Positions 5,927 to 8,204 of a stretch of DNA of 8,204 nt are shown here, one piece after another. Made by a program: the position numbers and the translations under genes. Each line of letters starts with the position of its first letter. Position 1 is the first letter of the stretch. The notes under the pieces were generated by a model, which saw only the letters and a program-made list of their open reading frames with translations, was not told the DNA's origin and searched no databases. This DNA is from CAYQPF01 sp964419225 (lineage in GTDB: Bacteria > Cloacimonadota > Cloacimonadia > Cloacimonadales > CAYQPF01): the NCBI GenBank assembly GCA_964419225.1, contig CAYQPF010000194.1, positions 1 to 8,204 on the forward strand. Reading direction: 5' to 3'.

Positions 5927-6688
5927 TCATTTCCCCCATGTCTTTGGATTAACATTCCATATTGACTTTTTCCAGATAACAAATTGCTTTCCGCCTAATT
6001 TCACTTCAACTTGAATATGGAAAAACCATTCATTGTATTTGGGATGAGGAGCATGTAGCATAATAATCAGTATATTTGAAATAACAATTCCAAATACATT
6101 TCCACCAGTATTTGGTCCTATTGCTTTAAGTGAAAACTTTGTTTTTTCAATTTGTTGAATCGCTTTAAGTAAATTCGGTGCGTATTTGAACATAAAAGAT
6201 GGTCCGAGTACTGCTCCAATTACGCCTCCAAGCGCAGCAAACGCAATTGTAATTGCTGCGGTTGTCTTTTTATCGATTGGGACAAAAAGACCTACTACTT
6301 TACATACGACATATGCTAATGTTCCAAAAACCGCTGCTCCAACTACACCACAGATTAGACGGTCAAGCCACATTCCGGTGGAATCAGAATACATCACCGG
6401 ATTATTCCCACAATACGCGAACAGATTCGCTCCTAACAGTTCTTCCTGTGTCTCTTGCAGTATCTCTGTATCATCCGCATTCAGCATGCGGCATGTTTCT
6501 GGATCATAGTAACGGCTGGTTACATAATAAAGTCCTGTCTCGGTATCGAAATAATACCCTCTGTAGCGGAACGGATTCGACTGTCCCAATGAAGTTGCCA
6601 AGGTGCCTGTGGTGGAAAGGATCTTTCCCCATGCGTTATAAGTGTATTCTACTACCATCGTACCGGTCGAGTCAATCAATCCGGTCAC
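5927..6688 (-). CDS. Orphan Rhs tip B: RHS core end with C-terminal toxin
   Basis: 253 residues if started at GTG 6688. The open frame continues to 6739 and adds the Rhs sequence KIRNGNEYYYVTNLQGD before a TAA, so the fragment is cut mid-core and has no good ribosome site. Residues 1-37 are YD-type sequence (EYTYNAWGKIL). Residues 38-105 are the RHS repeat-associated core domain (NPFRYRGYYFDTETGLYY, YYDPETCRMLNADDT, NNPVMYSDSTG). The toxin follows: two hydrophobic Gly-rich segments at about 110-135 and 143-165 (GGVIGAVLGPS), a helix (NLLKAIQQIEKTKF), then IIMLHAPH at 208-215 and HIQVEV at 224-229, ending KTWGK. It is about half identical to toxin A in the hydrophobic part and motif. As an orphan tip it may be silent, yet able to recombine onto the full-length Rhs gene upstream. 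Immunity gene B follows immediately. Confidence 0.75.
   Translation of the reverse strand: MTGLIDSTGTMVVEYTYNAWGKILSTTGTLATSLGQSNPFRYRGYYFDTETGLYYVTSRYYDPETCRMLNADDTEILQETQEELLGANLFAYCGNNPVMYSDSTGMWLDRLICGVVGAAVFGTLAYVVCKVVGLFVPIDKKTTAAITIAFAALGGVIGAVLGPSFMFKYAPNLLKAIQQIEKTKFSLKAIGPNTGGNVFGIVISNILIIMLHAPHPKYNEWFFHIQVEVKLGGKQFVIWKKSIWNVNPKTWGK
6391..6594. repeat. Long direct repeat of Rhs core DNA (second copy 8001-8204)
   Basis: The 204 bases 6391-6594 align without gaps to 8001-8204. Stretches are nearly identical at both ends (for example 6541-6580 versus 8151-8190), with more changes in the middle. They encode the core domain of tips B and A. The homology runs on past the window's right edge and is ample for recombination between the tips. 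Confidence 0.9.
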
Positions 6689-6780
6689 ATCGCCCTGGAG
6701 GTTGGTGACATAGTAGTATTCGTTGCCGTTTCTAATTTTTTATTCTTCTTATGTATTCGGGGTTCGAAGTCTCTGCTGTT

Positions 6781-6905
6781 TCAATTATTTGTATTGCAAT
6801 TCAACAGTTGCATAAAATACTCTTTTTTTCTGCATCAAAACCGCTTGTAAACTCCTCTATTGAAATTTCTAAATAATCATGCATTTCACCTTTCCGTTGT
6901 AGGTC
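6781..6905 (-). pseudogene. Fossil of an immunity gene related to 4618-5133
   Basis: On the minus strand this reads KGEMHDYLEISIEEFTSGFD, then AEKK, matching KGSSLDYLKVSIDWFTLGFD-QQKK in the module D immunity protein. One base is missing from the A-run that follows compared with that gene. If it is restored, the frame continues EYFMQLLNCNTNN to TGA at 6781-6783, matching QYFVQMLNSNANN and its stop. Without it the frame ends early at TGA 6801-6803. Only the last ~40 codons remain; upstream the sequence switches abruptly to an Rhs core scrap. It is a dead, truncated gene and evidence of an earlier module between A and B. Confidence 0.75.
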
Positions 6906-7005
6906 TTGTCCAAACTTCGTTTTCATTAAACTTGAATAAAAGGCTATTTTCTATTTTATTCATCGTTGCAGGCTGTCTTCCCGCTTCCCACGAGTCTGTC
7001 CATGA
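6905..7005 (-). pseudogene. Fossil scrap of Rhs core (SWEAGRQ segment)
   Basis: The frame SWTDSWEAGRQPATMNKIEN followed by SLLFKFNENEVWTR matches the Firmicutes Rhs segment of the form 'WEAGRQL..M......F.YN.NG.RT', which lies upstream of the NGNEYYYVTNLQGD part of the core. It opens just after a TAA at 7006-7008 and 37 bases after the end of immunity gene A. The frame runs to TGA 6886-6888, but homology changes near 6905 to the immunity fossil in another frame. It is a short relic left by recombination. The exact right and left edges are approximate. Confidence 0.65.
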
Positions 7006-7042
7006 TTAAAATATTTTCTTAAAAAATAATTAATAATAGATT

Positions 7043-7582
7043 TTATGAATTTGCTAGATATAATTTTGTGACCTTCTCACAAACATCTAATAAATAGATA
7101 TTTTTATTACAATTACTAATCTCAAAAACCTCGCTGTCTGAATTAATATTAATACAAAGGATGCTGTTCTCATTTGAATAATTAATAATCTTGTTTATAT
7201 CTGTTTTGTCCTCAAAAACAAAAGATATTTGCGGATTAAGAAACGATATCGAAATATCCCCTTCGTTAAAGGATTCAATATATTTTAATATAATTTCATA
7301 ATCCTCATTATGTTCTGTGTACAAATATAATACAGGTAGCTCTTTTACAACAAATTTATATTTATATTTATCAACAAAAATAAAATTTTCACTAATTATT
7401 TGAGATAATACCTCTTCTATTGAAGCACCCAGACCATTGATTACAATAAAATACTTAACCTTACTGATAGCGAAAATTTCATTGATCTTGGTTAAAACTT
7501 TTTGCTTTTCATAAATATTTTCTTTGTAGAAGCTAATCAATATTTTATTTTTATTATTATTGTACAAATTAATTGATATCAT
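7043..7582 (-). CDS. Immunity protein of module A (ImmA)
   Basis: 179 residues from ATG 7582 (MISINLYNNNKNKILISFYK), two bases after the toxin A stop TAA. The ribosome site is AGGAAGG inside the toxin's last codons, about 11 bases upstream. The in-frame ATG at 7615 lacks a ribosome site and would overlap the toxin, so it is not chosen. The protein is soluble, very rich in Ile, Asn and Lys, and alternates strands and helices (ILISFYKEN, KINEIFAI, KYFIVINGLG, IEEVLSQIIS, KYKFVVKELPVLYLYTEH, YEIILKYIESF). The central part is distantly similar to ImmB. Its place directly after an apparently complete toxin makes immunity the best call. The A+T-rich composition contrasts with the Rhs core and suggests it arrived with the tip. 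Confidence 0.75.
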   Translation of the reverse strand: MISINLYNNNKNKILISFYKENIYEKQKVLTKINEIFAISKVKYFIVINGLGASIEEVLSQIISENFIFVDKYKYKFVVKELPVLYLYTEHNEDYEIILKYIESFNEGDISISFLNPQISFVFEDKTDINKIINYSNENSILCININSDSEVFEISNCNKNIYLLDVCEKVTKLYLANS

Positions 7583-7584
7583 AC

Positions 7585-8204
7585 TTATATATTCCTTCCT
7601 AATCGTATTCGCCATTTGAATGAAAATACTTCTACTTGTAAATGGAGGTATTTATGAGGACTCATTGGATTGTTTAGATGAGGTAAATGTAGCATAATGC
7701 GAACTTTATTCATAATAACTATTCCACCAAGATTTTCTCCTTTTGGCTTTATAAACTTTGTAGTTCGTCTTATTTCTTTTAACCAGCTTATCAATTTTGG
7801 TAATGCATTGCTAATGATAGATGGCCCGAATAATCCACCTAATACACCCCCTATAGTTGCAAATATTGCAGTTACTCCCCATTTTAAATCACTTGGTAAA
7901 TTAAAAAGGTCAGCAATTAAGTATGCAATAGTTCCAAAAATTGCAGCACCCGCCGCGATTGATATTGCTCTTACCCAAAAATAACCAGAATTATCAATAT
8001 ACATCACAGGATTATTCCCACAGTACGCGAACAGATTCGCTCCTAACAGTTCTTCCTGTGTCGCTTGCAATATTGATGTATCGTCCGCATTCAACATGCG
8101 ACAAGTTTCAGGGTTATAATACCTGCTCTGCAGATAATAAAGCCCGGTCTCGGTATCGAAATAATACCCTCTGTAGCGGAACGGATTCGCCTGTCCCAAT
8201 GAAG
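7585..8204 (-). CDS. Rhs protein, C-terminal end with toxin A (N-terminal part outside window)
   Basis: The frame is open through the window edge (the codon before TTG 8199 is TCA, giving SLGQANPFRYRG as in tip B), so this is the end of a longer Rhs protein or tip. Counting from TTG 8199, residues 5-72 are the RHS repeat-associated core domain (NPFRYRGYYFDTETGLYY, YYNPETCRMLNADDT, NNPVMYIDNSG). The variable toxin follows: hydrophobic segments at about 76-98 (GAAIFGTIAYLIADL) and 107-127 (IGGVLGGLFGPS), a basic helix (LISWLKEIRRTTKF), then RIMLHLPH (167-174), HKYLHLQVEV (182-191) and a short basic end, IRLGRNI. Toxin B shares all of these except the last residues. In Rhs systems the shell encloses and delivers such a tip. 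The two Gly-rich hydrophobic segments could aid membrane passage. The catalytic identity is unknown; the conserved His residues are candidates. Immunity gene A follows after two bases. Confidence 0.85.
   Translation of the reverse strand, partial: SLGQANPFRYRGYYFDTETGLYYLQSRYYNPETCRMLNADDTSILQATQEELLGANLFAYCGNNPVMYIDNSGYFWVRAISIAAGAAIFGTIAYLIADLFNLPSDLKWGVTAIFATIGGVLGGLFGPSIISNALPKLISWLKEIRRTTKFIKPKGENLGGIVIMNKVRIMLHLPHLNNPMSPHKYLHLQVEVFSFKWRIRLGRNI

Noticed and set aside
5926..5982. Longer start for ImmB at ATG 5982
   Set aside because: The extra 19 residues are the toxin B end read in another frame; ATG 5925 follows GGGGGA and sits directly after the toxin stop.
6253..6708. 151-codon plus-strand open frame (and the 107-codon one at 6186-6509)
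   Set aside because: It is antisense to the Rhs core of tip B; the minus-strand reading is clearly homologous to two other Rhs tips in the window, and the plus-strand product resembles nothing coherent.
7583..7615. Longer start for ImmA at ATG 7615
   Set aside because: It overlaps the toxin A coding end and lacks a ribosome site; ATG 7582 follows AGGAAGG and fits the tight toxin/immunity junction seen in module B.
6391..8204. Transposon or insertion-sequence ends flanking the repeated core segments
   Set aside because: The repeats are direct, protein-coding Rhs core copies; no transposase, terminal inverted repeats or target duplications are visible.

Overview
The window looks like accessory DNA from a low-to-moderate G+C Gram-positive anaerobe, most likely a Clostridia (Ruminococcaceae/Lachnospiraceae-like) genome. 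The reasons are the wording of the Rhs core (RYRGYYFDTETGLYY, NADDT, QEELLGANLFAY), strong AGGAGG-type ribosome binding sites and a BspA-like leucine-rich protein. This placement is inference. There is no rRNA, tRNA, transposase or CRISPR array.

Layout. Bases 1-438 (+) are the C-terminal end of a surface protein with one membrane anchor, in visibly G+C-richer sequence. A 20-bp perfect hairpin at 483-528 separates it from the rest. From 560 to 8204 everything is on the minus strand and forms one graveyard-like array of Rhs/polymorphic-toxin modules. Read right to left: (A) the end of an Rhs protein with an apparently complete C-terminal toxin (7585-8204, open at the window edge) and its immunity gene (7043-7582); (fossil) a scrap of Rhs core (6905-7005) joined to a scrap of immunity gene (6781-6905); (B) an orphan Rhs tip with a toxin related to A (5927-6688) and its immunity gene (5371-5925); (D) a toxin tail (5145-5348) and an intact immunity-like gene (4618-5133); (C) a broken Rhs tip (4332-4588) and a membrane-anchored leucine-rich protein (3776-4318); (E) a six-helix membrane protein (2733-3662) coupled to a soluble protein (1997-2728); (F2) a toxin tail (1859-1963) and a DUF2019-like immunity gene (1515-1862); (G) a toxin tail (1322-1522) and a putative immunity gene (812-1309); (F1) a second copy of the F tail (691-810) and a decayed immunity start (560-694).

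How it works together. In Rhs systems a large YD-repeat shell carries a variable C-terminal toxin, and the gene just downstream encodes the specific immunity protein. New tips are gained by recombination in the conserved core, which pushes old tip/immunity pairs downstream. This window shows that history. Immunity-like genes stay open while the toxins upstream of them are cut down to tails, each beginning almost exactly where the previous immunity gene ends. The immunity genes may protect against kin that still carry the matching toxins. Toxins A and B are paralogues with two hydrophobic segments and a conserved MLHxPH ... H[LI]QVEV C-terminal motif that I do not recognise as a named toxin family; their immunity proteins are also faintly related.
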